Positions 26,246 through 35,144 of a DNA stretch of 64,000 bases are shown one piece after another; the first letter of the stretch is position 1, and the number at the start of each line of letters is the position of its first letter. The notes under the pieces are model-generated. The model worked only from the letters and a program-made list of their open reading frames with translations, ran no database searches and was not told the DNA's origin. The stretch comes from Ardenticatenaceae bacterium (GTDB taxonomy: Bacteria; Chloroflexota; Anaerolineae; Promineifilales; Promineifilaceae), in the NCBI GenBank assembly GCA_020634235.1, contig JACKCB010000002.1, forward strand, positions 1,723,835-1,787,834, read 5' to 3'. Position numbers and translations under genes: made by a program.

Positions 26246-29155
26246 ATGATCAAAATCCCACCCCAAGCGGCCAGCAAAAACCTGGCCATGCTAAGACCCA
26301 CTGATCACTTTGAAGACCGCCACATCGGCCCCAAAGCCGCCGCCATCAGCCAGATGGTCGCCCAGATGGGCGTGGCTTCGCTCGATGAACTCATCGACCA
26401 GGCGGTGCCCCAAACCATCCGCATGCAGGGTAGCCTTAACCTGCCCGAACCGCTGAGCGAATCCGAACTGCTGGACGAAATGCGCCGCCTGGCCGGCCTG
26501 AACAAGCTCTACCGCACCTTCATCGGCATGGGCTACAGCGACTGCATCACCCCGCCTGTCATCCAGCGCAACATCCTGGAAAACCCCGGCTGGTACACCC
26601 AATACACCCCCTACCAGGCCGAGATTGCCCAGGGGCGGCTGGAAGCGCTGCTAAACTTCCAGACGATGATCAGCGACCTCACCGGCCTGGAGATAGCCAA
26701 CGCCTCCATGCTGGATGAAGCTACCGCCGCCGCCGAGGCCATGACCCTCTGCCAGCGCATGATGCCCCGCAAATCCAAAGCCAACACCTTCTTCGTCTCC
26801 CAGTTGTGCCACCCGCAAACCATTGCCGTGGTGCAGACGCGAGCTGTCCCCCTCGGTATCGACGTGGTGGTCGGCGACCATGAAAGCTACGATTTCAGCC
26901 AGGATACCTTTGGCGTGCTGCTGCAATACCCCACCACCGAAGGCGATATCCTCGACTATGAACCCTTCTGCCACCAGGCCCACCGGGCCGGTGCGCTGGT
27001 GGTAGTTGCCGCCGACCTGTTGGCCCTGACCTTATTGCGCCCCCCGGCCGGGTTCGGAGCCGATATCGCCGTGGGCAGCAGCCAGCGCTTTGGCGTGCCC
27101 ATGGGCTATGGCGGGCCTCACGCCGCCTACATGGCCACCAGCGAAGCCTTCAAACGCCAGCTCCCCGGCCGGATCATCGGCATCTCCATCGACGCCCAGG
27201 GCAACCCCGCCCTGCGCCTGGCCCTGCAAACCCGCGAACAACACATCCGCCGCGAGCGCGCCACCAGCAACATCTGCACCGCGCAAGTGCTGCTGGCCAT
27301 CGTCGCCTCCATGTATGCTGTCTACCACGGCCCCGGCGGCCTCAAGCGCATTGCCGAACGCGTGCGCCTGCTCACCCAGGTGCTGGCCAAAGGACTGGTC
27401 CAACTCGGCTACACCATCAACCCCAACCCCGTTTTTGACACCCTGAAGGTCACCGCTGGCCCCCACCAGCAGGCCACCATCGTCGCCGAAGCACTGGCCC
27501 GCCACACCAACCTGCGCCTGTACGACGACGGCGCGGTTGGCATCTCTCTGGATGAGGTAACCAGCGTTGCCGACCTGGCCCAACTCTTCGCCGCCTTTGG
27601 CGCCGAACAGGGCGAAATTGACATCGACGCCCTGGCCGCCGAAATAGACCTGAGCTACGAGCCGCTGCACCAGCGCCAAAGCGCCTACCTGACCCACCCG
27701 GTCTTCAACAGCTACCACTCCGAAACGGAGATGCTGCGCTACATCCACAAGCTGCAAGAGCGCGACCTCTCGCTGGCCTTCTCCATGATTTCGCTGGGTT
27801 CCTGCACCATGAAGCTAAACGCCACGGCCGAGATGCTGCCCATCACCTGGCCCGGCTTTGGCCACCTGCACCCCTTCATCCCGCTGGATCAGGCCCAGGG
27901 CTACCGCGAGATGTTCCAGCGCCTGGAGGAGGCGTTGTGCGAGGTCACCGGCTTTGCGGCCACCTCCTTCCAGCCCAACGCCGGCTCGCAGGGTGAGTAC
28001 ACTGGCCTGCTGACCATTCGCGCCTATCACCTGGCCCGTGGCCAGAGCCAGCGCAATGTCTGCCTCATTCCCAGCTCGGCCCATGGTACCAACCCGGCCA
28101 GTTCGGTGATGGCCGGCATGCAAGTGGTGGTGGTGGACTGCGACGACCACGGCAATATCGACGTGGCCGATTTGCGGCGTAAAGCGGCGCAGTACCAGGA
28201 AACCCTGGCCGCGCTGATGGTAACTTACCCCTCCACCCATGGTGTGTTCGAGGAGGCTATTCGCGATATCTGCCAGGTTGTGCATGAGCATGGCGGTCAG
28301 GTCTACATGGATGGCGCGAACATGAACGCGCTGGTGGGGCTGTGCCGCCCGGCCGAGTTTGGGGCTGACGTTTGCCACCTGAACCTGCACAAGACTTTCT
28401 GCATCCCGCATGGCGGCGGCGGGCCGGGCATGGGACCCATCTGCGTGGCCGAACATCTGGTGCCGTACCTGCCCTCGCACCCGGTGGTGCCGGGTGTGGG
28501 CGGCGAGCAAAGCCTGGGCACGGTGTCAGCTGCGCCCTGGGGCAGCCCCAGCATCCTGCCCATTTCGTATGCGTATATTGCTATGATGGGCCCGGCCGGG
28601 TTAACCCAGGCCACCAAAGTGGCCATTCTCAACGCCAACTACATCGCCACCCGCCTCGAACCCTACTTCCCGGTGCTGTACAGGGGGGCCAACGGCCGCG
28701 TGGCCCACGAGTGCATTGTAGACCTGCGCCCGCTGCGTGACACCAGCGGCATCCCCGTGGATGACGTGGCCAAACGGTTGATGGATTACGGCTTCCATGC
28801 CCCCACCATGTCCTTCCCGGTTCCCGGCACGCTGATGATCGAGCCGACAGAAAGCGAGTCCAAAGAAGAGCTGGACCGCTTCTGCGAGGCGATGATCGCC
28901 ATTCGCCATGAGATTGACGCCGTTGTGGCTGGTGAGTTTGACGCCGAAGATAACCCGCTGCACAATGCGCCGCACACCGCCCTGGCCGTCACGGCCGACG
29001 AATGGTCCCACACCTACTCGCGGGAGGTGGCCGCCTTCCCGGCCCCATGGGTAAAAGAGCGCAAGTTCTGGCCCCCCGTGGCCCGTGTTGACAATGTCTA
29101 CGGCGACCGCAACCTGTTTTGCGTTTGCCTGCCTGTGTCCGCTTACGCTGATTAG
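26246..29155 (+). CDS. gcvP: Glycine dehydrogenase (decarboxylating), P protein
   Basis: PLP enzyme that decarboxylates glycine and loads the aminomethyl group on GcvH. 969 residues: the fused P1+P2 form, not the split gcvPA/gcvPB form. The PLP lysine is Lys716 in LHKTFCIPHGGGGPG; a Gly-rich loop and GSCTMKLNA lie before it. The start ATG follows ACGAGGAAG. It is expressed with gcvH under glycine control and ends at a strong terminator. Confidence 0.96.
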   Translation: MIKIPPQAASKNLAMLRPTDHFEDRHIGPKAAAISQMVAQMGVASLDELIDQAVPQTIRMQGSLNLPEPLSESELLDEMRRLAGLNKLYRTFIGMGYSDCITPPVIQRNILENPGWYTQYTPYQAEIAQGRLEALLNFQTMISDLTGLEIANASMLDEATAAAEAMTLCQRMMPRKSKANTFFVSQLCHPQTIAVVQTRAVPLGIDVVVGDHESYDFSQDTFGVLLQYPTTEGDILDYEPFCHQAHRAGALVVVAADLLALTLLRPPAGFGADIAVGSSQRFGVPMGYGGPHAAYMATSEAFKRQLPGRIIGISIDAQGNPALRLALQTREQHIRRERATSNICTAQVLLAIVASMYAVYHGPGGLKRIAERVRLLTQVLAKGLVQLGYTINPNPVFDTLKVTAGPHQQATIVAEALARHTNLRLYDDGAVGISLDEVTSVADLAQLFAAFGAEQGEIDIDALAAEIDLSYEPLHQRQSAYLTHPVFNSYHSETEMLRYIHKLQERDLSLAFSMISLGSCTMKLNATAEMLPITWPGFGHLHPFIPLDQAQGYREMFQRLEEALCEVTGFAATSFQPNAGSQGEYTGLLTIRAYHLARGQSQRNVCLIPSSAHGTNPASSVMAGMQVVVVDCDDHGNIDVADLRRKAAQYQETLAALMVTYPSTHGVFEEAIRDICQVVHEHGGQVYMDGANMNALVGLCRPAEFGADVCHLNLHKTFCIPHGGGGPGMGPICVAEHLVPYLPSHPVVPGVGGEQSLGTVSAAPWGSPSILPISYAYIAMMGPAGLTQATKVAILNANYIATRLEPYFPVLYRGANGRVAHECIVDLRPLRDTSGIPVDDVAKRLMDYGFHAPTMSFPVPGTLMIEPTESESKEELDRFCEAMIAIRHEIDAVVAGEFDAEDNPLHNAPHTALAVTADEWSHTYSREVAAFPAPWVKERKFWPPVARVDNVYGDRNLFCVCLPVSAYAD

Positions 29156-29174
29156 CCGTTGTCTTGAGAATCGT

Positions 29175-29221
29175 GCTAGAGCTGGAGGAATTGTCGTTAG
29201 AGTCCTCTAGCTCTAGCTTTT
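29175..29221 (+). terminator. Terminator of gcvP
   Basis: A 15-bp stem (29175-29189 with 29203-29217, one G-U), 13-base loop, then TTTT. It lies between the convergent gcvP and tyrS. Confidence 0.88.
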
Positions 29222-29241
29222 CCCCGCCAGCTCCCCCCCCT

Positions 29242-30525
29242 CTAGCTTAACCGCACCAGGTGATATTTCTTGCGCCCTTTGCGCAGCACCAGGAACTGCC
29301 CCGCCACACTGTCGGCCAGCGTTACCTGCCGGTCCGCCTCTGCCACGCGCACATTGTTTAGGTAAATGCCGCCACCCTGGATGTCTCGCCGGGCTGCGCC
29401 CTTAGAACTGGCCAGGTTGCTGTTAACCAGCAGGTCTACCAGGGGCACGCTCCCGTCTGCAAACGCCGGGCGGGCCAGGTCGCTTGAAGGCACGTCGGCA
29501 AAGATGTCGGCGATGTCGTCCGCATCCAGGCCGCTGATGTCGCCACCGAACAGCACCTCAGAAGCCTGCTCCGCTTTGGCCAGCGCAGTGGGGCCATGCA
29601 CCATCTGCGTTACTTCTCGCGCCAGCGTGCGCTGGGCATCGCGCTGCTCCGGCCGGTTCAATAGCGCCTGCTCCAGCTCTAGAATTGCGCGATGGTCCAG
29701 CCAGGTGAAGAACTTCAGGTAGTTCACCACGTTGGCATCATCGGTATTCAGCCAGAACTGGTAGAAGCGGTAGGGCGAAGTCCGTCGCGGGTCCAGCCAG
29801 ACTGCGCCGGCGGCTGTTTTGCCGAATTTACTGCCATCTGCCCTGGTGATGAGCGGGTATGCCAGGGCGTGGGCCTTGCTGCCGCGCACCCGCCGGATTA
29901 GCTCCACGCCCGACAGCACATTGCCCCACTGGTCGCTGCCACCGGCCTGCAGCACGCAGCCGTAGCGGTCGTGCAGTACCAGGAAGTCGTAGGCTTGCAG
30001 CAGCATGTAGCTGAATTCGGTGAAGGAGATGCCCGTGCCTTCGCGGTCGATGCGCGCCTTGACGGAATCTTTGGCCAGCATGTAGTTGACGGTGAAATGT
30101 TTGCCCACGTCACGCAGGAAGGCCATCATGGAGACATTGGCCAGCCAGTCGGCATTGTTGACGATGATGGCCGGGTTGCTTTTGACTTCGAAGTCGAGGA
30201 TGGTGGCCAACTGCTGCCGGATGCCGGCCAGGTTGGCTTCTAACTCGGTCGGGGAGAGCAGGTTGCGCTCTTCTGAGCGGCCGCTGGGGTCGCCGATCAT
30301 ACCGGTGCCGCCACCGGCGACGGCGATGGGGGTGTGGCCGAAGCGCTGCAGGCGAGCCAGCCCCATCATGGGCACCAGATGGCCCACGTGCAGACTGTTG
30401 GCAGAGGGATCGAAGCCGTTGTAGAAGGTGATCTTTTCGTCGCGCAGTAAATCGGGGACGCTTTCGGTGTGGTCGTACACCAGGCCGCGCCATTTAAGTT
30501 CGTCGAATGCGTTGGTTACAATCAT
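29242..30525 (-). CDS. tyrS: Tyrosyl-tRNA synthetase
   Basis: Class I synthetase, 427 residues from ATG 30525 (AGGAG seven bases upstream). The HIGH motif is HVGH in FDPSANSLHVGH; the KMSKS-type loop is KFGKT. The tyrosine pocket segment QAGGSDQWGN is present. A C-terminal S4 RNA-binding domain (SSKGAARRDIQGGGIYLNNVRV) follows. A 28-codon in-frame upstream extension is rejected because it lacks a ribosome-binding site and is not conserved-looking. No T-box was seen in its short leader. Confidence 0.95.
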   Translation of the reverse strand: MIVTNAFDELKWRGLVYDHTESVPDLLRDEKITFYNGFDPSANSLHVGHLVPMMGLARLQRFGHTPIAVAGGGTGMIGDPSGRSEERNLLSPTELEANLAGIRQQLATILDFEVKSNPAIIVNNADWLANVSMMAFLRDVGKHFTVNYMLAKDSVKARIDREGTGISFTEFSYMLLQAYDFLVLHDRYGCVLQAGGSDQWGNVLSGVELIRRVRGSKAHALAYPLITRADGSKFGKTAAGAVWLDPRRTSPYRFYQFWLNTDDANVVNYLKFFTWLDHRAILELEQALLNRPEQRDAQRTLAREVTQMVHGPTALAKAEQASEVLFGGDISGLDADDIADIFADVPSSDLARPAFADGSVPLVDLLVNSNLASSKGAARRDIQGGGIYLNNVRVAEADRQVTLADSVAGQFLVLRKGRKKYHLVRLS

Positions 30526-30580
30526 ATCTGTTCTCCTGGGCTGGGTCTGGCTTTTTACGGGCCAAACTCCGCGACGTGTG

Positions 30581-30609
30581 ATCGTATGGTGTGTGGGGTT
30601 CTCTGTCAA
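30581..30609 (-). promoter_or_regulatory. Promoter of tyrS
   Basis: Minus strand TTGACA (30609-30604), 17-base spacer, TACGAT (30586-30581); leader about 50 bases. Confidence 0.65.
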
Positions 30610-30628
30610 CCCAAAGATGGCTTATCAC

Positions 30629-30655
30629 GAAAAAGACGCGGCTTTTGGCCGCGTC
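30629..30655 (-). terminator. Terminator of the MoxR-CoxE-GyrI operon
   Basis: GACGCGGC (30635-30642) pairs with GCCGCGTC (30648-30655), loop TTTTG; five A at 30630-30634 give the U-tract on the minus strand. The remaining bases to 30861 hold one CCGGCCGG palindrome and nothing else I recognise. Confidence 0.82.
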
Positions 30656-30861
30656 TCGCTTGTGGTTCTTTACCTGGTGAAAAGGCCTATCTCATCTGCC
30701 AGGAAACCATGCGCGCCGATGCGGCCGGCCAGTGGGGCTGGGATAGGAATAGGCGTAGCTGGTGCGATGACTGGTCATCATGATAGGGACATGGTAGCAT
30801 GAGTCCCGGCCGGGGTCAACCCTCGAAAATAGCTGCTCCAAGGCCCAGGAACACGCCGTGT

Positions 30862-31476
30862 TTACCGCTTAAACGGCTGCCGGATGACCGTCCGCAGCTT
30901 CTCCGGGGCCGCTTTGCGCGGATCACTCAGGTATATTTCATGATGTTTGCCGCGGGGCTGGCCGCCCTGCTCGCGGATGAAAGCGTGGATCTTCTCGATG
31001 GTTGGCGCTTCGGCCGCGTAGGGTCCAAGGTGTAGGATTTGGGCCGACAGCCCCTCGTGATAGGCTTCGAAGCGAATCTGGCCCAGTGCCGGCAGCTCTT
31101 TCTTCTGCTGCACCTCGGCCAGCGTTTCGGCGAACAGCCCGGCGGTTACAAAGTCGGGCTGCATAATCATCATCGTCCACTCCCACGCCTCTTTGTGGGC
31201 CAGGCTGAATTGGCTCATGTCCTGGACCCACCAGAGCCCTTCCAGAGGCATGACGCTGTAATCTACCCCGGCCGGGGCCTTCTTCACCTTAAACTTCAGC
31301 CCATACGCCAGCGCATACAACGCTTCCACCGCCGCGGCATACGCCGGAGCCGTGTTGGGGTCTCCCTGGCCATCAATCATCAAGAAGTTCAGGCGCGGCA
31401 CATCTACCACGCCGACGGCCTTCGCCGACGGCGCATAGAGGTGTTTCAGTTGCTTCCTTAAGTCGATCTTGTCCAT
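30862..31476 (-). CDS. GyrI-like small-molecule binding domain protein
   Basis: 204 residues from ATG 31476. It belongs to the GyrI-like (SHS2/SOUL-type, COG4832) family: the opening DKIDLRKQLKHLYAPSAKAVGVVDVPRLNFLMIDGQGDPN is diagnostic. GyrI-like domains bind hydrophobic small molecules in a cleft lined by aromatic residues, seen here in GLWWVQDMSQF. Stand-alone members may sequester or hydrolyse cyclic or drug-like compounds. It is 16 bases after the CoxE-like gene, so it is co-transcribed. The ligand is unknown. Confidence 0.82.
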   Translation of the reverse strand: MDKIDLRKQLKHLYAPSAKAVGVVDVPRLNFLMIDGQGDPNTAPAYAAAVEALYALAYGLKFKVKKAPAGVDYSVMPLEGLWWVQDMSQFSLAHKEAWEWTMMIMQPDFVTAGLFAETLAEVQQKKELPALGQIRFEAYHEGLSAQILHLGPYAAEAPTIEKIHAFIREQGGQPRGKHHEIYLSDPRKAAPEKLRTVIRQPFKR

Positions 31477-31492
31477 TGCTCGTCCCAGGTTC

Positions 31493-32878
31493 CTAGCCGC
31501 CGGCCAGCAGCTTGTCGACCGCGGCCGATAGTTGGGCCATGTTGCGCACCGGGTAAACCGCGTCGCACACCGGCACATAATCCAGCATATCGCTGTCGCC
31601 GGTGCCCCACTGCGCCGGCAGCTCCGGATTCAGCCAGATCAGGCGGCGGGCGCGCCGCTGCAAATCCTTCATCAGGTCGATGCGCGGCGAGTTGTAGTTG
31701 TTACGCCCATCGCCCAGGATGATCAGCGTGGTGCGCCCGCTAACCGCGTTCAGGTAGTGGTGGCAGAAGGTGTCCAGGCTGTGGCCCAGGTCGGTGGCGT
31801 AGTGACCGCCGGGCAAGGTGTTGCGAATGGCGTGGAAGGCGTCGTCCGGCTGCGCTTCGACCATCTTCAGCAGTGGCGGTTCAATCTCGGTCAGGTCGGC
31901 ATAGAAGGCAAAGCTGCGCACCTTGGATACCTGGTCGTGCAGCTCGTGGGTCAGGCGGAGCATGAATTCGGCCGCGGCCCACATGGAGTTGGAGACGTCG
32001 CAAATGAGCACCAGGCTGGGCTTCAGTTTGCGCTTCTTGAACTTAATCTCGAAGGGGGTGCCGCTGTAGCGTTGGTTGGCGCGAATGGTGCCTTTGGCGT
32101 CGAATTTGCCCTGGCTGCCCCGCTTGCGGCGTAGGGCGGCGCGGCTGCGCAGTTGGGTTACCAGCCGTTGAATCTCTTTGCGCAGTAGTTCGATTTCTTC
32201 GCGGTTGAGGGCGCTAAATGGTTTGTTCATGAGGTCGGAGGTGTGCAACTGCCCCGGCCGGGATGCTCGATCTTGCGCAATTTGCAGCCCCACTTGCTGG
32301 GCGACCTGCTCAGCCAGCGCCTCGCGGTTAGCCTCAATCACGCCCATGAGCTGCTCCATGGCCTGCTGGCTCATGCCCATCTTTTGCAGTTGGGCCATGA
32401 GCTGCTGCAACTGCTCCTCCAGGTGACCATAGCCCATTTGCTGCAACATGCGCCGCGTCACCCACTGCGCTTCTTGCGGGCTGCCGGCCCATTCTGCCCC
32501 GGCCCGGGCGGCCATCTCCTCCAACTCCTCTTTGGTTGGCCCGGCGCCGCTGGTCAACCAATCCATCAACCGCTGCAACCGGCCGGAGAGCGCCTCCAGC
32601 GCCGCCTTCAGCATCTCCTGCTCATCCGGGCTGAGGTCTTCCATGGCGCTTTGCATGGCCGGGCCGCCGCTGCCGAAGTAGAGCGGGAAGAGCTGATCAA
32701 AGGCGGCAAAATCGTCTGACGCCTTCACCAGCGTGGTGCGCAGCGACTCGCGAAAAATGGTTTTGTCGGTAATGCCCAGCGATTCTACCGCCTTCAGGGC
32801 ATCGATCGACTCGGCCAGGGAGACACGCACCCCGGCCGCGCGCAGCCCGCGAATGAACTCAACCACCCGATCATCCAT
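31493..32878 (-). CDS. CoxE-like VWA domain protein
   Basis: 461 residues from ATG 32878. The N-terminal part (VVEFIRGLRAAGVRVSLAESIDALKAVESLG) and the C-terminal VWA domain with MIDAS motif CDVSNSM match the CoxE family. These proteins work with MoxR ATPases as metal-dependent chaperone pairs that activate other proteins. The middle is helical and rich in Gln and Met. It overlaps the upstream MoxR gene by 8 bases (ATGGATGA), a sign of tight coupling. Confidence 0.87.
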   Translation of the reverse strand: MDDRVVEFIRGLRAAGVRVSLAESIDALKAVESLGITDKTIFRESLRTTLVKASDDFAAFDQLFPLYFGSGGPAMQSAMEDLSPDEQEMLKAALEALSGRLQRLMDWLTSGAGPTKEELEEMAARAGAEWAGSPQEAQWVTRRMLQQMGYGHLEEQLQQLMAQLQKMGMSQQAMEQLMGVIEANREALAEQVAQQVGLQIAQDRASRPGQLHTSDLMNKPFSALNREEIELLRKEIQRLVTQLRSRAALRRKRGSQGKFDAKGTIRANQRYSGTPFEIKFKKRKLKPSLVLICDVSNSMWAAAEFMLRLTHELHDQVSKVRSFAFYADLTEIEPPLLKMVEAQPDDAFHAIRNTLPGGHYATDLGHSLDTFCHHYLNAVSGRTTLIILGDGRNNYNSPRIDLMKDLQRRARRLIWLNPELPAQWGTGDSDMLDYVPVCDAVYPVRNMAQLSAAVDKLLAGG

Positions 32879-33827
32879 AGCGCCCTCCGCCGCCGCGACG
32901 GCGGGCTGACGAGGAGCCGCCATCGCCCATCATGCGGCGTGCCTTGGCCACGTCGGTTTCATATTTTAGCAGCACGGTCAGGGTGTTGTTTAGCGTGGCT
33001 TCGTCGATGGCTTTAGCGTTGAGCGCCACCAGCGCCCGCGCCCAGTCCAGCGTCTCGCTGATGCTGGGTACTTTGCGCAGGTCCATATTGCGCAGCTGCT
33101 GTACCACGGCCACCGCCTGCTGCGCCAGTTCCGGGCTGAGATTGGGCACTTTCAGGCGCACAATGTCTAGCTCGGCATCGCGGCTGGGATAATCGACGTA
33201 GAGGTAGAGGCAGCGCCGCTTCAGTGCTTCGCTTAGTTCACGGGTGTTGTTGCTGGTGAGCAGCACCACCGGCTCGTGCTTGGCGGCAATGGTGCCCAGT
33301 TCGGGGATGCTAACCTGGAAATCGCTGAGGACTTCTAGCAGGAAGGCTTCAAACTCCACGTCGGCGCGGTCGATTTCATCGATGAGCAGGACGACCGGCT
33401 CGTCGGCGGTCATGGCGCTGAGCAGGGGGCGGGGGAGCAGGAAGTTTTCGGAGAAGAAGACGTCGTCTTCCTGGGCCAGGCGGTTGGCCGCCTCGGCCAG
33501 GCTGCCGGCCCCGCTGAGAAACTCGCCCAGGGTGTCGCGCAGCAGTTGGGTGTAGAGCATCTGCTTGGCGTATTCCCACTCGTACAGGGCTTTGCTCTCG
33601 TCTAGCCCTTCGTAGCATTGCAGGCGAATGAGGGGGCGTTTGAGGGCGGTGGACCAGGCTTTGGCCAGTTCGGTCTTGCCGACCCCGGCCGGGCCTTCGG
33701 CCAGAATGGGCTTGCCCAGTGACTGTGCCAGGTAGACAACGGTGCCAATCTCCTCGGAGGCGATGTACTGCTGTTGGCCCAACCGCTGGCGAACATCATT
33801 GATATCTTTGAACAGGTCTGCTTGCAT
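32871..33827 (-). CDS. MoxR-family AAA+ ATPase
   Basis: 318 residues. Walker A is GPAGVGKT near residue 45, Walker B VLLIDEIDRAD near 147, and sensor 1 LLTSNNTRELSEALKRRC near 190. MoxR ATPases remodel or mature target complexes together with a VWA partner, here the next gene. The closest functional analogue is CoxD-CoxE of CO dehydrogenase, but no such enzyme is encoded nearby, so the client is unknown. The C-terminus is a Ser/Arg/Gly-rich tail. Confidence 0.9.
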   Translation of the reverse strand: MQADLFKDINDVRQRLGQQQYIASEEIGTVVYLAQSLGKPILAEGPAGVGKTELAKAWSTALKRPLIRLQCYEGLDESKALYEWEYAKQMLYTQLLRDTLGEFLSGAGSLAEAANRLAQEDDVFFSENFLLPRPLLSAMTADEPVVLLIDEIDRADVEFEAFLLEVLSDFQVSIPELGTIAAKHEPVVLLTSNNTRELSEALKRRCLYLYVDYPSRDAELDIVRLKVPNLSPELAQQAVAVVQQLRNMDLRKVPSISETLDWARALVALNAKAIDEATLNNTLTVLLKYETDVAKARRMMGDGGSSSARRRGGGGRYG

Positions 33828-33886
33828 GTGCCTTATTCTCCATTGTCAACCGCAACAGTTCCCACCCCTCTCCCAAGGATGTAGTG

Positions 33887-33914
33887 ATTGTAAGACAGGC
33901 ATCGTAAAAAGCAA
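33887..33914 (-). promoter_or_regulatory. Possible promoter of the MoxR operon
   Basis: Minus strand TTGCTT (33914-33909), 16-base spacer, TACAAT (33892-33887). The -10 is good, the -35 weak. Confidence 0.4.
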
Positions 33915-34090
33915 AAGATACCTGAAGTGCCAGGCGCAGGGCAGCAAAACTTGCTCTACATGACATTGTTTCGCCCCGTGGCGGGCACTCGTCAACAGGA
34001 GTTGGCCAGGCGGTTGATCTGCCGGTTGGCCGGTGGGGCTGTTTTACTGGCGAACCCGCCTCGGCGCTGGCTCTGGCGGTGCTGCTCGCT

Positions 34091-34096
34091 TATACT
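34091..34096 (+). promoter_or_regulatory. -10 box of aroE (leaderless)
   Basis: TATACT six bases before the ATG at 34103, so the transcript would begin at or next to the A of the start codon. No clear -35 and no Shine-Dalgarno. Confidence 0.5.
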
Positions 34097-34102
34097 ACGC
34101 TC

Positions 34103-34978
34103 ATGCCAATTTCGGGACACACTCGCTTGTTGGGCTTGCTGGGCTGGCCTGTGGCGCACAGCTTTAGCCCGGCCATGCATAATGCGGCGGCGGCCGCGCT
34201 GGGGCTGGACCTGGCCTATGTGCCGCTGCCCACCCGGCCGGGGCATCTCCCGGCTGCGCTGCAAGGGCTGGCGGCGCTGGGCTTCCTGGGGGTGAACGTT
34301 ACCGTGCCCCACAAGCAAGCGGTGCTGCCACTGCTGGATGAACTCGCCCCGGCCGGGCAGGCCATTGGCGCGGTGAACAGCATCAAGCTTGTGCGCGACC
34401 CGGCCGGGCAGGCGCGTTTGGTGGGGGATAACACGGATGGAGCGGGCTTTCTGGCTGATCTGGCCGCGCAGGGGGTGTCCCCGGCCGGGCAAGAATGCCT
34501 GCTGTTGGGGGGCGGCGGCGCGGCGCGGGCGGTGGCGTATGCCCTGGCCCAGGCGGGGGTACAGGTGCACGTGCTGGCGCGCCGCCCGGAACAGGCGGCC
34601 GGGTTGGTGGCTGACCTGGCGCGGCATTGCCCCGGCCGGGTGTTGGCCGCCCACGCCTGGCCCGACCTGGCGGCCTTGAGCCAGCGCCCGGCGCTGGCCC
34701 TGGTGGTCAATAGCACGCCGCTGGGCATGGCACCCCAGCCCCATGCTTCGCCCTGGCCAGATGAACTACCGTTCCCGGCCGGGGTAGTGGCTTACGATCT
34801 CGTCTACAACCCGCGCCAGACGCGCTTCATGCAGCAGGCGCAGGCTGCCGGCGGCCGGGCGATGAACGGGTTGGGGATGTTGGTGCAGCAAGGGGCGCTG
34901 GCTTTTGCCTGGTGGACGGGGTCCCGGCCGGATGTGGCCATTATGCGGGCCGCCATCGACCAGGAGAAAACAGGCTAG
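34103..34978 (+). CDS. aroE: Shikimate dehydrogenase
   Basis: Reduces 3-dehydroshikimate to shikimate with NADPH in aromatic amino acid synthesis. 291 residues. The shikimate-binding SFSPAMHN, the catalytic pair Lys71 (VTVPHKQ) and Asp112 (GDNTDG), and the nucleotide loop GGGGAARA are all present. The start is ATG 34103; the ATG at 34079-81 region lies before the -10 box and is rejected. Nine or so CCGGCCGG palindromes fall in or near this gene, many encoding PAG. It is monocistronic. Confidence 0.93.
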   Translation: MPISGHTRLLGLLGWPVAHSFSPAMHNAAAAALGLDLAYVPLPTRPGHLPAALQGLAALGFLGVNVTVPHKQAVLPLLDELAPAGQAIGAVNSIKLVRDPAGQARLVGDNTDGAGFLADLAAQGVSPAGQECLLLGGGGAARAVAYALAQAGVQVHVLARRPEQAAGLVADLARHCPGRVLAAHAWPDLAALSQRPALALVVNSTPLGMAPQPHASPWPDELPFPAGVVAYDLVYNPRQTRFMQQAQAAGGRAMNGLGMLVQQGALAFAWWTGSRPDVAIMRAAIDQEKTG

Positions 34979-35045
34979 CACCTCCCCGCCAGCCTCTCCA
35001 CCAAGGTAAGGCCCATCCAGGGTGCTGGCCCGCCCCAAACAAAAG

Positions 35046-35094
35046 TGGACCAATCTACACCTGGAAACAGCTTGCCAGGATGCAGATTGGTCCA
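35046..35094. terminator. Long hairpin between convergent aroE and clpC
   Basis: TGGACCAATCT (35046-35056) pairs with AGATTGGTCCA (35084-35094), 11 bp, with a second CCTGG/CCAGG helix in the loop. It contains the palindrome GATTGGTCCAATC. No U-tract is present, so terminator activity is uncertain. Confidence 0.45.
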
Positions 35095-35144
35095 ATCCGC
35101 GCCAACCCCATTCATACCTGAGATTGGCGTACCAGTTCAGTCTG

